Shown: piece by piece, positions 15,523 to 25,384 of the stretch
Layout of the letters: every line of letters begins with the position of its first letter
How positions within the stretch are numbered: position 1 is the first letter of the stretch
Assembly (NCBI GenBank): GCA_018828205.1
Contig: JAHJWA010000108.1
Coordinates: forward strand, 1 to 33,805
Source: Alphaproteobacteria bacterium
GTDB lineage: Bacteria; Pseudomonadota; Alphaproteobacteria; Sphingomonadales; Sphingomonadaceae
DNA: 33,805 nucleotides
Reading direction: 5' to 3'
Notes under the pieces: model-generated
The model's input: only the letters and a program-made list of their open reading frames with translations
Database searches by the model: none
What the model was told of the DNA's origin: nothing
Made by a program: the position numbers and the translations under genes

Positions 15523-18477
15523 TTGGAAATTTCTCCAAGTCCGTCTGCGCGCGGAACCATGGTCGCAGCCAGCGAAGACCCGCCGACCAGAGATTTCGCG
15601 CGCGGGCCAACAGCGCTATCTTCCGATCAGTCCACAGCGAACGAGGTCTCGGATCCGGCAGTCGGCGAAAGTCAGTTCACTTCGCTCTTGAATATTCTTT
15701 CGGGCACATTCTATCGCTGTGAGGCGAGAGCGCCCTGGCGGATGTCCTATGTGAGCCAAGGGGTCGCGGAACTAACGGGATTGCCCGTGGAAGCATTCGA
15801 GAATCTTGCTTGGCAAGATCTGATGCACCCCGACGACGCATCGTCGGTTCAGGCCGAGATCGACGAAGCGATAATCAACGGTCGGCCCTTTTCCGTGGCC
15901 TATCGGATTTTTCATGATTCAGGCGAACTGCGATGGGTTCGGGAGCGCGGCCGGGCAGTGCGCGAGGCCGGAGGCGATATTCTGTACCTCGAGGGTATGA
16001 TATCGGACGTGACTCAGGAGCAAAACCTGAGGGAAGAATCAGAACAGTCCCAGCTCAGCGTCAAAGCATACGCCAAACAATTATCTGAAGTCCTCGAGAG
16101 TACCTCAGATTGCGTTTTCAGCCTCGACCGGGCCTGGCGCTTTACATATCTCAACGGAAGGACTCTGGGCGAATTTCCTCGGGTCGCTTCTGCCTTGGGG
16201 CACAATATTCTTAGCGTTTTGCCTAGTTTGGAGGATAGCCCGTTCTGGGAGCCATTCCAGCGGACGATGGATACGCGTCAGGCCGCCCACTGCGAGGCAT
16301 TCATGGAGGGCCTCGGTCATTGGTATGAGGCCCATATCTCCCCTTCGGAAGATGGCATCACGGTCTTCTTCCGCAATATCGATGACCGCCGGCTTGCAGA
16401 GGAAGCGGTTCGAGAACGAGAAGCTCGGCACAAAACTACGTTGGACCAGATCCCGCAGATGGTCTGGTGCACACGAGCCGACGGATATCATGACTATTAC
16501 AGCCGTCTTTGGTACGATTTTACCGGCATGCCAGAGGGCTCTACCGATGGGGAGGGCTGGAATGACATATTCCATCCCGACGACCGCGAGCGAGCGTGGG
16601 CGAAATGGCGCAACTCTCTGCAGACGGGCGAGCATTACGAGATCGAGTATCGGTTGCGGCACCGCACCGGGGAGTATCGCTGGGTTCTGGGGCGAGCATG
16701 GCCGGAGCGAGACGCCAAGGGCGAGATAGTTCGCTGGCATGGGACCTGCACCGACATTCACGACAAGATTCTCGCCCAAAATGCGCTGGTCGAAAGCCAG
16801 CGCCTTCAGGAGAGTGTCCTCGAGGCGAGCGCGGATTGCATCAAGATCATTCGGCGCGACGGTACTGTCGAATTTATCAACGGGTCCGGCCTTCTTGCCA
16901 CGGAACTCGGAACGCTTGCATCGTTGATGGGCAAGCCATGGGTCTCGCTCTGGCCCGAGGCGGAGCGGGCCACTGTGCAAAAGGCGCTAGACTGCGCGCT
17001 GTCTGACAATAAGGCGCGATTTAGTGGCTTCTCCCCGACAGGCTCAGGCATCCCGAAATGGTGGGACGTCGTGGTCACCCCCATCAAGGATGACCAGGGC
17101 CAGATCGCGCGCTTGCTGGTCGTATCGCGCGATATCACCGCACAGCGTGAAGCTGCGGACCAGCTGAAGTGGGCAAGCGAGCACGACGACCTTACACGCC
17201 TACCCAATCGCAAGGCCTTTGAGGCGCACCTGGACGCGACCACCAGCCGCGCTCGTTCTGCGGATAGCGCGGTCGCGCTTCTGCTGATCGACCTCGATCA
17301 CTTCAAGCATGTCAATGACACGCTCGGGCATGTAGCCGGAGACCACCTGCTGGGCATTTACGCCCAACGGATACGATCGATGATTGGGCCGAATGATTTC
17401 GTGGCTCGTCTGGGCGGCGACGAATTCGCGGTTGTCCTTGAGCCTATCGACGGGAAGTTCAGTCCGCTCGCAACGGGCAACGCCATCGTCGAATCGCTGA
17501 GCGGCCCGGTCGAGTTCGACGGGCGATTTATCAGCGCAGGCGCGAGCCTTGGCGGCGCGATATTCCCGCGCGATGCCGACACCGCCAGCGACTTGTTCAA
17601 GATTGCCGATATTGCGCTGTATGCCCTCAAGGAAGGGGGACGAGGCGGAATACGGATGTTCCATAGCCACATGCGGGAGGAGGCCCAGCTGGCTGCCTCG
17701 CAACTGAGCCTGGCTCGTGTAGCCGTGACCGCGCAGGCCGTTGAGCCGCATTATCAGCCCAAGGTGGAGTTGGCGACGGGCCGGATTGTCGGGATGGAGG
17801 CACTTCTGAGATGGCGTCATGAAACGCGAGGGTTGCAGACGCCCGACACCGTTTTCGAAGCGTTCAAGGACTACAGACTCGCGGCCAAGATCGGCGATTT
17901 GATGCAACGCAGGGTCTTTCAAGATCTGCGCAACTGGCTTGATCAGGGGCTTTCGGTCGGAACCATATCGATCAACGCAGCCCCTGCAGAATTTCTCCGC
18001 GACGATTTTGCAGAACGCCTCTTCAGCCGGATGGCTGAGCATTCTATCCCGCCGAACCTCATCGAGATCGAGGTGACGGAGCACGTATTCCTCAACCGTG
18101 GCTCCGACATCGTCGGGCGAGCTCTGGAGCTTTTGAACCAGGGAGGAGTCCGGATTGCGCTGGACGATTTCGGGACCGGGCACTCTTCACTGTCTCACCT
18201 GCGAGACTTCCCCGTCGATGTGGTAAAAATCGACAAATCCTTCGTCGATAGGCTTGCTCAAGATCGCGGGGCCCGCGCGATCGTGTCGGCGGTCATGGGC
18301 CTCGCCAGCAACCTCGGTATCGATGTGGTCGCAGAAGGTATCGAGAATGACCTTCAAAGGCGGCTTCTCATCGAAGATGGCGGCCGCCTCGGGCAAGGAT
18401 ATCTTTTCGGCAGGCCCATCGCCGCTGATGCGGTCCCGGCCCACGTAGGATTATCGAATCCCCGACTTGTTGCATAG
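15523..18477 (+). CDS. PAS (multiple) - GGDEF - EAL c-di-GMP turnover protein, copy 1
   Basis: TTG start at 15523 or ATG at 15559; PAS repeats; GGDEF site VARLGGDEFAVVLEP (no RxxD I-site: GPND); EAL motifs GMEALLRWR, SINAAPAEF, IEIEVTEHVF, ALDDFGTGHSSLSHLRDFPVDVVKIDKSFV, VVAEGIEN. Confidence 0.94.
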   Translation: MEISPSPSARGTMVAASEDPPTRDFARGPTALSSDQSTANEVSDPAVGESQFTSLLNILSGTFYRCEARAPWRMSYVSQGVAELTGLPVEAFENLAWQDLMHPDDASSVQAEIDEAIINGRPFSVAYRIFHDSGELRWVRERGRAVREAGGDILYLEGMISDVTQEQNLREESEQSQLSVKAYAKQLSEVLESTSDCVFSLDRAWRFTYLNGRTLGEFPRVASALGHNILSVLPSLEDSPFWEPFQRTMDTRQAAHCEAFMEGLGHWYEAHISPSEDGITVFFRNIDDRRLAEEAVREREARHKTTLDQIPQMVWCTRADGYHDYYSRLWYDFTGMPEGSTDGEGWNDIFHPDDRERAWAKWRNSLQTGEHYEIEYRLRHRTGEYRWVLGRAWPERDAKGEIVRWHGTCTDIHDKILAQNALVESQRLQESVLEASADCIKIIRRDGTVEFINGSGLLATELGTLASLMGKPWVSLWPEAERATVQKALDCALSDNKARFSGFSPTGSGIPKWWDVVVTPIKDDQGQIARLLVVSRDITAQREAADQLKWASEHDDLTRLPNRKAFEAHLDATTSRARSADSAVALLLIDLDHFKHVNDTLGHVAGDHLLGIYAQRIRSMIGPNDFVARLGGDEFAVVLEPIDGKFSPLATGNAIVESLSGPVEFDGRFISAGASLGGAIFPRDADTASDLFKIADIALYALKEGGRGGIRMFHSHMREEAQLAASQLSLARVAVTAQAVEPHYQPKVELATGRIVGMEALLRWRHETRGLQTPDTVFEAFKDYRLAAKIGDLMQRRVFQDLRNWLDQGLSVGTISINAAPAEFLRDDFAERLFSRMAEHSIPPNLIEIEVTEHVFLNRGSDIVGRALELLNQGGVRIALDDFGTGHSSLSHLRDFPVDVVKIDKSFVDRLAQDRGARAIVSAVMGLASNLGIDVVAEGIENDLQRRLLIEDGGRLGQGYLFGRPIAADAVPAHVGLSNPRLVA

Positions 18478-18534
18478 AATCGGCTGGGGGGTGGCTCGCA
18501 ATCCAACCAAAGCCTATCCACCCAGGCTCCAGCG

Positions 18535-18840
18535 TCAGCCCAACCGATTGGGTGTCGGGTCACCTCTTTCGGCAATCAGTTGTTGGCGCGCTTCGCCGAG
18601 ACACCGACCGTAGACGCTGGCGACCGCATCTCTTGGCTGCGAAGTTTGTTCGGCGACGAGATCGAGCAGGTCCTCGTCGTCCCGCAAAGCAATCTCGCCC
18701 ACCACCCAAGTCTCATTGAGCCCAAGGTTTCGAGCGAGAAGCCGCGTGGCGCGGACGCGCTGCCGGAACGCGAAATCCATGAGCCTTCCGGACTCGAACT
18801 CCTCCTTCTTGCGCATCGCCTTGCCTAGATCCCATACCAT
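18535..18840 (-). CDS. hypothetical protein, 101 aa
   Basis: MVWDLGKAMRKKEEFESGRLMDFAFRQRVRATRLLARNLGLNETWVVGEIALRDDEDLLDLVAEQTSQPRDAVASVYGRCLGEARQQLIAERGDPTPNRLG; mostly G/C third codon positions and well-formed helical/acidic composition support real coding. Confidence 0.65.
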   Translation of the reverse strand: MVWDLGKAMRKKEEFESGRLMDFAFRQRVRATRLLARNLGLNETWVVGEIALRDDEDLLDLVAEQTSQPRDAVASVYGRCLGEARQQLIAERGDPTPNRLG

Positions 18841-19104
18841 GACGGCAAGATGGTAAAAATGCGACTTGGGCTCAAGCGGGCGCTCACTCCCCAGCCATCC
18901 GACAAACCAGAAACCGCGTCCGCTTTTGCAAGCCGCGCAAAGAGGATGTCCGAGATTGAGGGCGCGTTGCAGACCGCCGGCAACCGGGCCGGTAGGCGGA
19001 ATGGCGGGTTCGCAGTCGGCAGAACGGCAATCCGGCCGCTGGGTTGCCCGACATTGTGTTTGGATCTGGTTGATTGGCGACCAGATCGAATGCTCGATTG
19101 ATCG

Positions 19105-19118
19105 CGCCGGTACCGGCG
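19105..19118. repeat. 14-bp perfect palindrome CGCCGGTACCGGCG
   Basis: Read directly; lies downstream of the autotransporter gene. Confidence 0.5.
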
Positions 19119-19135
19119 TGCCGAGCAGCCCTCAA

Positions 19136-19163
19136 TGGCCGGAGCAAAGCTTCGCTCCGGCCA
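19136..19163 (-). terminator. stem-loop downstream of the autotransporter gene
   Basis: TGGCCGGAGC-AAAGCTTC-GCTCCGGCCA, perfect 10-bp stem; no clear T-tract on either side. Confidence 0.5.
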
Positions 19164-19178
19164 CGAAGGACGCGTCAA

Positions 19179-19268
19179 CCGGTCCCAATTCAGCCGGTCC
19201 CGATTCAGCCGGTCCCGATTCAGCCGGTCCCGATTCAGCCGGTCCCGATTCAGCCGGTCCCGATTCAG
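19179..19268. repeat. tandem repeat, 15 bp x 6 (CCGGTCCCGATTCAG)
   Basis: Six head-to-tail units, five identical and the first with one substitution (AATTCAG); overlaps the stop codon of the autotransporter gene. Confidence 0.97.
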
Positions 19269-22200
19269 AAGGTGAGCCGGGCAGTGACGCGGGCACCGTG
19301 AGTGGTGCGGTTACCGGCCACTATCCCGGTGTAGCCGACGCCGATGCCGAATGCTCCCGCCGTATATTCGAAACCGGCTTCGACTTCTGCCGAGTCTTTC
19401 GGGATCGACAGGCCGAGCACACGGAACGCAGGGCCGCCAGCCGTCAGGCTGGAAGCCGCCACCGCCTGACGGTCGCCAAACGCGCGGTTCCAGGCCAGGG
19501 AGGCGTAGGGTTTGAACCCAGCGCCCGGGGAGCCGAACTCCGCCCTTGCACCAAGGCTGAGGAACGTGGTCTCCAGCTCCGCGCCGGCCACGGTGAGCGC
19601 CGCAGCGCCGCCTTGCTCGGCGAAAGTCTCGCCATCGGTGCTGACATGCGCCAACCGGGCGAAGGGAGCGATTGCGGTGGTGCCGACCAAAGCTTCGTAG
19701 CCGATTTCGCCGAAGACCTGGAAGGTATCGGCATCGCTGCGCGAGGTCAGGACTTGAGCAAGCGGTGCAGCGATACTGCGCGCGGTTGCCAGATCGTGCC
19801 AGGCGTAGCTGAGTCCCGCCGAGGCACGAATCCCACCCGTTGGGCTGATGCTGCCATGCAAGGAGAGATACTTGCTCGAAACATCGGCCGAGTCAGCGCG
19901 CTGGTCGAGCGCAAAGTCCGAACCTCCGAGGCCGCCCGAAAGCGCGACACCAAAGCCCTCGCCACCGAACCCGAGCCCCGCCACAAAGCCCTTGTGATCG
20001 GTGTCCATCCCGAAATTGGCCGCAGAGCCATCGAAATCGCCCCAGCCGCCAAAGACCGAGCCCCAGACGAAGGGACCAGACTGCCGCGGAGCCGGCATGC
20101 CTAGCAGGGCATTGCGAAGATGACGGCTGTCGTCGGTCAGACCGGTGACCGTGCTGGCGTGGATTTCACCAGAAAGGTCTCCAAAGGTCGCCTGCGCAGA
20201 GGCTGCATTCTGAACCAGCACCGCCTCGAACAACGGATTGTCGATGCCCAACGACTGGACCGCGCCCGCAACGCCCGACTGGTTGAAATTGGCTGCAACA
20301 TCGGCAAAATCGATATCGTTGCGGTAGAGCGAGAGTGTGACCGCATTGGCGCTGTAGCGCAGCAGCGGATCGAGGAAGGCGTGGTCGGTGGTCACGGAGC
20401 CGAAGGTTCCGGTGACGCCCTGCGCACCGGTAAGGATCGTGTAATCGGTTCGCGGTGCGTAATCGCCGCTCTCGGCCAGCACCGCCACCTGCGCCGTGTT
20501 GGCGATGGTCACAGCGCCCGTCGCATCGACCCGGTCGGCCTGCCCGGCGGCATTGACCTCGACCTCGTAGATCGAGCCCGCGGCGAAGCCTATAGCGCCG
20601 TTAACCGTCAGCTGGCCGATCGAGTTTCCGGGAGCGATTGTCCCGCCGCTGCCGACGCTTGTGTTTCCGACGGTTCCATCGCCGCCCAGGGTACCGCCCG
20701 CATTGACCGTAACCGGAGAGACGATCGAACCATTGACTGCGAGTGTTCCGCCGTTGACCGCCGTGGGGCCTGTGTAGGTGCTGTCACCGGTAAGATTGAG
20801 AATGCCGGTGCCGTCCTTGGCGATGCCGCCGATTCCCGAAATGATACCGGCAAACGAGGTGTCACTTTCCTGCTCGATTGTAAGCGTTTGCTCGCCCAGT
20901 TCGACCTCCGACTCGTCTTCGCCCGAGAGCGCCGCGATCGTTTGATCGCTTCCGCTCACGTCGAGTGTTCCGCCCGAACCGAGATTGAATTCGGTGGTGG
21001 GATCGATCGTGCCGCCGATGCGGATCGAGCCACCGAGGATGTTGGTGGTGCCCTCGAAGGCGTAGTCGCCCATGAAGGTGAGCACGCTGGCGCCCATCTT
21101 GTCGAGCACTCCCGATCCCGAGAAGGCGCCGAGGAATTCGTAATCGTCTGAGCGGTTGAAGACAAACCGCCCCTCGTTGACGAGATTGCCGCTGAAATTG
21201 CCTTCGGTTCCACCAGCTCCAAGTTGGAAGAATCCATCGCCCTGCGTGGTCACGTCTCCTGCGAGCGTGCCGGTAAGGATGAGCCCGCCGTTGGCGATCG
21301 TGGTGCCGCCGGTATAGGCGAGCGTGTCGGTATCGACGGTGAAAACCGCCTCGCCGACCAGTTGCAGGCTGCCGTCACCGGCGATCGCGAGGTCGTCGAG
21401 ACCCGATACGATGTCGTCTTCGCTGAAATCGAGGATCAGTGCCCCGTCCAGCGCCACGACGCCCGTCAGGATCGGCGAGGAGATCTCGTCGGCAAGGAGC
21501 GTCTCGTTCACCCGCAGCGTGGCACCCTGGGCGATCGACACCGCATCGAACGCTCCGACGAAGCCAGCGGTGTTCCAGTAGCCCGAGGCCACTGCGAGGC
21601 TCTCGAAATTGGCGGCTGCACCGAGAACCTGCGCATCGGTCAATTCGAGCACCGAACCTTCGAGCCTCAGGCTATCGCTCCCCAGGTCCGCGTCGAGTCG
21701 GCCAAGGATGTCACTGCCGGTGCGCAGAACCACGGTATCGTCGAACGTCGACAGAACCGCGCCGCCCAGCAGCGAGCCCGAATTCACCAGCGCGATCGAC
21801 CCGGTAAATTCGCTCGCGCTGATGGCAAGGCCCGCGCCGCCATCGATCGTGCCCGTGTTTTCGATCAGCGTGGCGCCGCGGATGTCCAAGACGACCCCGC
21901 TCGTTGCACCGACGATGGTGCCAGCATTGGCCAATATCGCTTCGTCTAGGCTCCCGGCGAAGGCGACACCGAAGTCGCCTTCGCCCTGGATGGTGCCGCT
22001 GTTGAGCAATTCGGCGCTCTGTCCTTGCGCGTCGCCCTGCGACTGGATCTGCGCACCTCTCAGCCCACCGGCCAGCAAACCGGCATTCGCGATCGCGCCA
22101 CCACCGGACAGGATGACGCCGAAGCGCTCGCCTGCGATGATCCCGCCGACGTCATTCGCGACGGTCGCATCGTAGTCCTCTCCGGTCTGGTCATCGAAGC

Positions 22201-25117
22201 GGAACATCGAGACACCGTCGGCGCCAGTCGCGCCGTTGCCGGAGATCGTGCCGCTGTTCGCAACCGCGCCCCCGCCGATCAGCCGGACACCGTCGTTGCT
22301 CTCGCCGCTGATGGTTCCGGAGTTTACGACCGTGGTCCCGGTGGCGAGCCCGACCAGCACGCCCGTCGCTTCATCGAACAGATAAGCGGTAGTGATACCA
22401 GCTCCGGCCCCCGAGATCGTTCCGCTGTTGGCGACGCTGGAGGACGCCGTAGCGATCGTGACACCCGCGTCGGGCGGAAAATCCAACCCGTCATACGTGC
22501 CTTCGCCACGGATCGTGCCGGCGTTCTCGATCGTCATCGTCCCGATCGATCCGCCGTAGATGCCCGAAGTCGCACCGGTGATCGAGCCGCCGGCCAGGTT
22601 CTGGATCAGCAGCTCACCATCCGAGCCGTACCAGACGCCCGCAAGGGCCTCTCCGTCGATCGCCCCGCTGTTGACCAGCGTCGAGTCACCGCGGATCGCC
22701 ATGACGACGCCTTCCCCGGCGCCAGCAATGGTGCCCGCATTGTCCAACAGCGCCGCGTCCAGATCCCCGGCGAAGGTCAGACCGCTGTCGGCATGCCCTA
22801 CAATTGTCCCGTCGTTGACAAGCGTCGCCACCTGCCCGGCGTTTGGACCTTGCGACTGAAGCTGAACCCCGCCCAGTCCGCCCGAGATCACACCCGCGTT
22901 ATCGACATTCGCTCCCCCCGAAAGGATGACGCCGAAACGCTCGCCAACGATCGTTCCTTCGGCTTCATTGGCCACGACGGCAGCGTAGTTGTCGCTATCC
23001 TGGTCGTCGAAGCGGAACATGGAAATGCCGTCTGCCAGGAACGAGCCGGCTCCGGAGATCGAACCGCTGTTGGCAACCGACCCGCCGCCGATCAACCTAA
23101 CGCCGTCGTTGGCCTCGCCGCTGATGATCCCCGAGTTGGCGATGATCGTTCCAGTGGCGAGTCCGACCAGCACGGCGGCTTCGCTGTCGTAGACATAGGC
23201 CGTGGTTACTCCGGCGCCCGCGCCCGAAATGGTGCCGGTGTTTGCCACGCTCGAACCGGCAGTCGCGATGGTGACGCCCGCATCGGGCGGGAAGTCCAGC
23301 CCGTCGTATGTGCCGTTGCCGCGGATCGTGCCCGCGTTTTCGATGGTCATCGAACCGCTCGAGCCGCCGTAGATGCCGGAAGTCGCTCCTTCGATTGCGC
23401 CCCCTTCGAGGTTCTGGATCAGCAGAGCGGCGGTCGAGCCTTGCGAAACGCCCACCGAGTTCGCGCTGGAGATGACGCCGCTGTTGATCAGCGTCGCCTC
23501 GCCCAGATCGCTGCCGAAGCCCACGCCCTGCCCCTGGTTGTCCGCGGGGCCGAGATCGCGGATAGTCCCGCTGTTGATCACGGTCGCGACGAGACCGGCC
23601 CGGTCTTCCTCCTCCGCGCTGTTGAGCGCGATTCCCTGTACGAACACCGCTCCGGCATTGCCGGAGATGTCGCCCGCATTGTCAACCGTACCGCCTCCCG
23701 ACAGTATCACGCCGAAACGGTCGCCATAGATGGTGCCGCCGTCCTGGTTGGAGACAGAGGCGAAGAAACCTTCGTTGGACTGGACCGGGCCGGGGAACAT
23801 CGAAATTCCATCGGTCTGGAAGCCGATTTCCCCGCGGATCGTGCCGCTGTTGTCAACGGAGCCGCCGCCCTCGAGCCGGATTGCGTCGTTGTTGCGTCCG
23901 ACGATCACGCCCGAATTGCTGATCTGCGCCCCGGCTGCGAGCGCTTCATACTCCTGCGTCTGCGGGTTCAGTGTCAGTTGAGTGTTGATCCCGTAATTAC
24001 CGCCATCGATGGTGCCCGCATTGTTGACGATGGCCTCTGCCGAAGCGATTTCGACCGCATTCCGAGGGCTCGAGATGGTCGCGCCTTCTTCGTTGGTCAA
24101 AACCAGCACGCCCGATGCGGACCGGATAGCATAGGCTGCCCCCTGGATGGTGCCGCCATCCGAATTGTTGATCGTTAGGGTGCCGCCGCCGGTCAGCCCG
24201 TTGAAGACGCCGGCACCCTGGCCGCCGATGAGCCCGTCGTTGTTGAAGACGGCTGCCTCCAGGTTTCCGCCCGCCAGCATTCCGATCGAACCGGTGACCG
24301 TACCGCTGTTGTTCACGGTCGCGATGCGGCCCGACTGGTCATTCGTCGCCGAGACGATCACGCCGAAGGGTGCCGTGCCCGGCGCTGCCTGCTGATTGAG
24401 AGAGCGAATGGTGCCCGCATTGTCGATCGTGCCGCCGCCGCTCAGCAGTGCGCCGTAGACCCCGCCTTCGATCAGCCCGCCTGCGAGATTGGTAATCGAT
24501 CCAATCCCGCCGTCCGCCGGTTCCTGATCGGGGAATGCGGCTATGACCACGCCGGTCGAATTGTCGAGAATGGTGCCGCTGGCGTCGAGCCCCTCGCCGC
24601 GGATGTAGCCGCTGTTGGTGACCGATCCGCCCCCGACCAGCGCGACGCCGTGGCCGCCCTCGCCGATGATCGCGCCCGTCGCTGTGTTGACGACCGTGGT
24701 GGAGGTCGCGAGCGCCTCGGGCGGGAGCGGCTGGCCGTTGGCGTCTTCACCGTAGAATGCGCTGGTGGTGATTCCGTGCGCTGCGCCGGTAATCCGGCCA
24801 CCGTTGACGACCACCGAGTCCGGCTGCGCGATCACGACCCCGCCATCGGCGCGCCGATCGGTATCGCCCGGGTCGGTACCGTTGCCGCGTACGGTGCCGC
24901 CTTCTTCCACCGACAGATCGATAGCCCCGTTGTCGGCATAGACCCCGATCACCTCGCCTTCGACGACTTCCCCCTCTTCAACGACGATCTGGAGGAGAAC
25001 CGGCTCATCGTTGTGAATGCCGAATGCCTGCGCGAGAACGGGCGAGCTACCGGTGAACGCAGTCAGGCCGATGGCGGCACTGCCGACGAGCAAACGCGAC
25101 TTGGAAAGACGTACCAT
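19265..25117 (-). CDS. very large autotransporter (type Va), beta-helix passenger + C-terminal beta-barrel
   Basis: 1950 aa; signal peptide MVRLSKSRLLVGSAAIGLTAFTGSSPVLAQA; many NSGTI.G / NAGTIxG repeats; TYTGPTAVNGGTLAVNGSI...GGTLGGDGTVGNTSVGSGGTIAPGNSIGQL linker; barrel ending ARVTARLTF. Confidence 0.95.
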   Translation of the reverse strand: MVRLSKSRLLVGSAAIGLTAFTGSSPVLAQAFGIHNDEPVLLQIVVEEGEVVEGEVIGVYADNGAIDLSVEEGGTVRGNGTDPGDTDRRADGGVVIAQPDSVVVNGGRITGAAHGITTSAFYGEDANGQPLPPEALATSTTVVNTATGAIIGEGGHGVALVGGGSVTNSGYIRGEGLDASGTILDNSTGVVIAAFPDQEPADGGIGSITNLAGGLIEGGVYGALLSGGGTIDNAGTIRSLNQQAAPGTAPFGVIVSATNDQSGRIATVNNSGTVTGSIGMLAGGNLEAAVFNNDGLIGGQGAGVFNGLTGGGTLTINNSDGGTIQGAAYAIRSASGVLVLTNEEGATISSPRNAVEIASAEAIVNNAGTIDGGNYGINTQLTLNPQTQEYEALAAGAQISNSGVIVGRNNDAIRLEGGGSVDNSGTIRGEIGFQTDGISMFPGPVQSNEGFFASVSNQDGGTIYGDRFGVILSGGGTVDNAGDISGNAGAVFVQGIALNSAEEEDRAGLVATVINSGTIRDLGPADNQGQGVGFGSDLGEATLINSGVISSANSVGVSQGSTAALLIQNLEGGAIEGATSGIYGGSSGSMTIENAGTIRGNGTYDGLDFPPDAGVTIATAGSSVANTGTISGAGAGVTTAYVYDSEAAVLVGLATGTIIANSGIISGEANDGVRLIGGGSVANSGSISGAGSFLADGISMFRFDDQDSDNYAAVVANEAEGTIVGERFGVILSGGANVDNAGVISGGLGGVQLQSQGPNAGQVATLVNDGTIVGHADSGLTFAGDLDAALLDNAGTIAGAGEGVVMAIRGDSTLVNSGAIDGEALAGVWYGSDGELLIQNLAGGSITGATSGIYGGSIGTMTIENAGTIRGEGTYDGLDFPPDAGVTIATASSSVANSGTISGAGAGITTAYLFDEATGVLVGLATGTTVVNSGTISGESNDGVRLIGGGAVANSGTISGNGATGADGVSMFRFDDQTGEDYDATVANDVGGIIAGERFGVILSGGGAIANAGLLAGGLRGAQIQSQGDAQGQSAELLNSGTIQGEGDFGVAFAGSLDEAILANAGTIVGATSGVVLDIRGATLIENTGTIDGGAGLAISASEFTGSIALVNSGSLLGGAVLSTFDDTVVLRTGSDILGRLDADLGSDSLRLEGSVLELTDAQVLGAAANFESLAVASGYWNTAGFVGAFDAVSIAQGATLRVNETLLADEISSPILTGVVALDGALILDFSEDDIVSGLDDLAIAGDGSLQLVGEAVFTVDTDTLAYTGGTTIANGGLILTGTLAGDVTTQGDGFFQLGAGGTEGNFSGNLVNEGRFVFNRSDDYEFLGAFSGSGVLDKMGASVLTFMGDYAFEGTTNILGGSIRIGGTIDPTTEFNLGSGGTLDVSGSDQTIAALSGEDESEVELGEQTLTIEQESDTSFAGIISGIGGIAKDGTGILNLTGDSTYTGPTAVNGGTLAVNGSIVSPVTVNAGGTLGGDGTVGNTSVGSGGTIAPGNSIGQLTVNGAIGFAAGSIYEVEVNAAGQADRVDATGAVTIANTAQVAVLAESGDYAPRTDYTILTGAQGVTGTFGSVTTDHAFLDPLLRYSANAVTLSLYRNDIDFADVAANFNQSGVAGAVQSLGIDNPLFEAVLVQNAASAQATFGDLSGEIHASTVTGLTDDSRHLRNALLGMPAPRQSGPFVWGSVFGGWGDFDGSAANFGMDTDHKGFVAGLGFGGEGFGVALSGGLGGSDFALDQRADSADVSSKYLSLHGSISPTGGIRASAGLSYAWHDLATARSIAAPLAQVLTSRSDADTFQVFGEIGYEALVGTTAIAPFARLAHVSTDGETFAEQGGAAALTVAGAELETTFLSLGARAEFGSPGAGFKPYASLAWNRAFGDRQAVAASSLTAGGPAFRVLGLSIPKDSAEVEAGFEYTAGAFGIGVGYTGIVAGNRTTHGARVTARLTF
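21802..23427 (-). repeat. tandem intragenic duplication in the autotransporter passenger, period 813 bp (271 codons)
   Basis: Anchors GGTTCTGGATCAGCAG (22597/23410), CGGGCGG (22471/23284) and CTCGCCGCTGATG (22301/23114) are all offset by exactly 813 bp; protein blocks LLIQNLxGGxIxGATSGIYGG...IENAGTIRGxGTYDGLDFPPDAGVTIAT repeat. Outer borders approximate. Confidence 0.85.
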
Positions 25118-25124
25118 TGAATGA

Positions 25125-25157
25125 AACCCCTGGACTTTGAACGAACGGATAGGGGTT
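25125..25157. promoter_or_regulatory. inverted repeat in the 5' leader of the autotransporter gene
   Basis: AACCCCT-N19-AGGGGTT between the divergent autotransporter and LuxR-type genes. Confidence 0.25.
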
Positions 25158-25384
25158 GCCGGATTGGCTGCGGCCCGTCGTCTCCCAAACGATATACTTG
25201 AGAGTTTTCAAAAACGGCGGTGCGAGGATCACAGCATGACAGTTGCAAAGCGAACGGACGGCGACGGGCGCAGGAGCGGTCTTGAAACGACCGGCTCGCT
25301 ACAGCGCCGGGCCCGCTCAACCGGCCATTTTTTCTGGACATCCATGATGATGGAACGAAGATAGCAACAGAATCAGGTTGATGG

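Noticed and set aside
18843-19178. Overlapping small ORFs in the gap after the autotransporter
   Set aside because: No consistent domain or coding signal; possibly decayed DNA but not supportable from sequence alone.
19179-19268. CRISPR array
   Set aside because: 15-bp units are directly contiguous with no spacers and no cas genes nearby.
18866-20104. 412-aa + ORF with PDSAG repeats
   Set aside because: Runs antisense through the autotransporter barrel; the PDSAG peptide only reflects the 15-bp tandem repeat.
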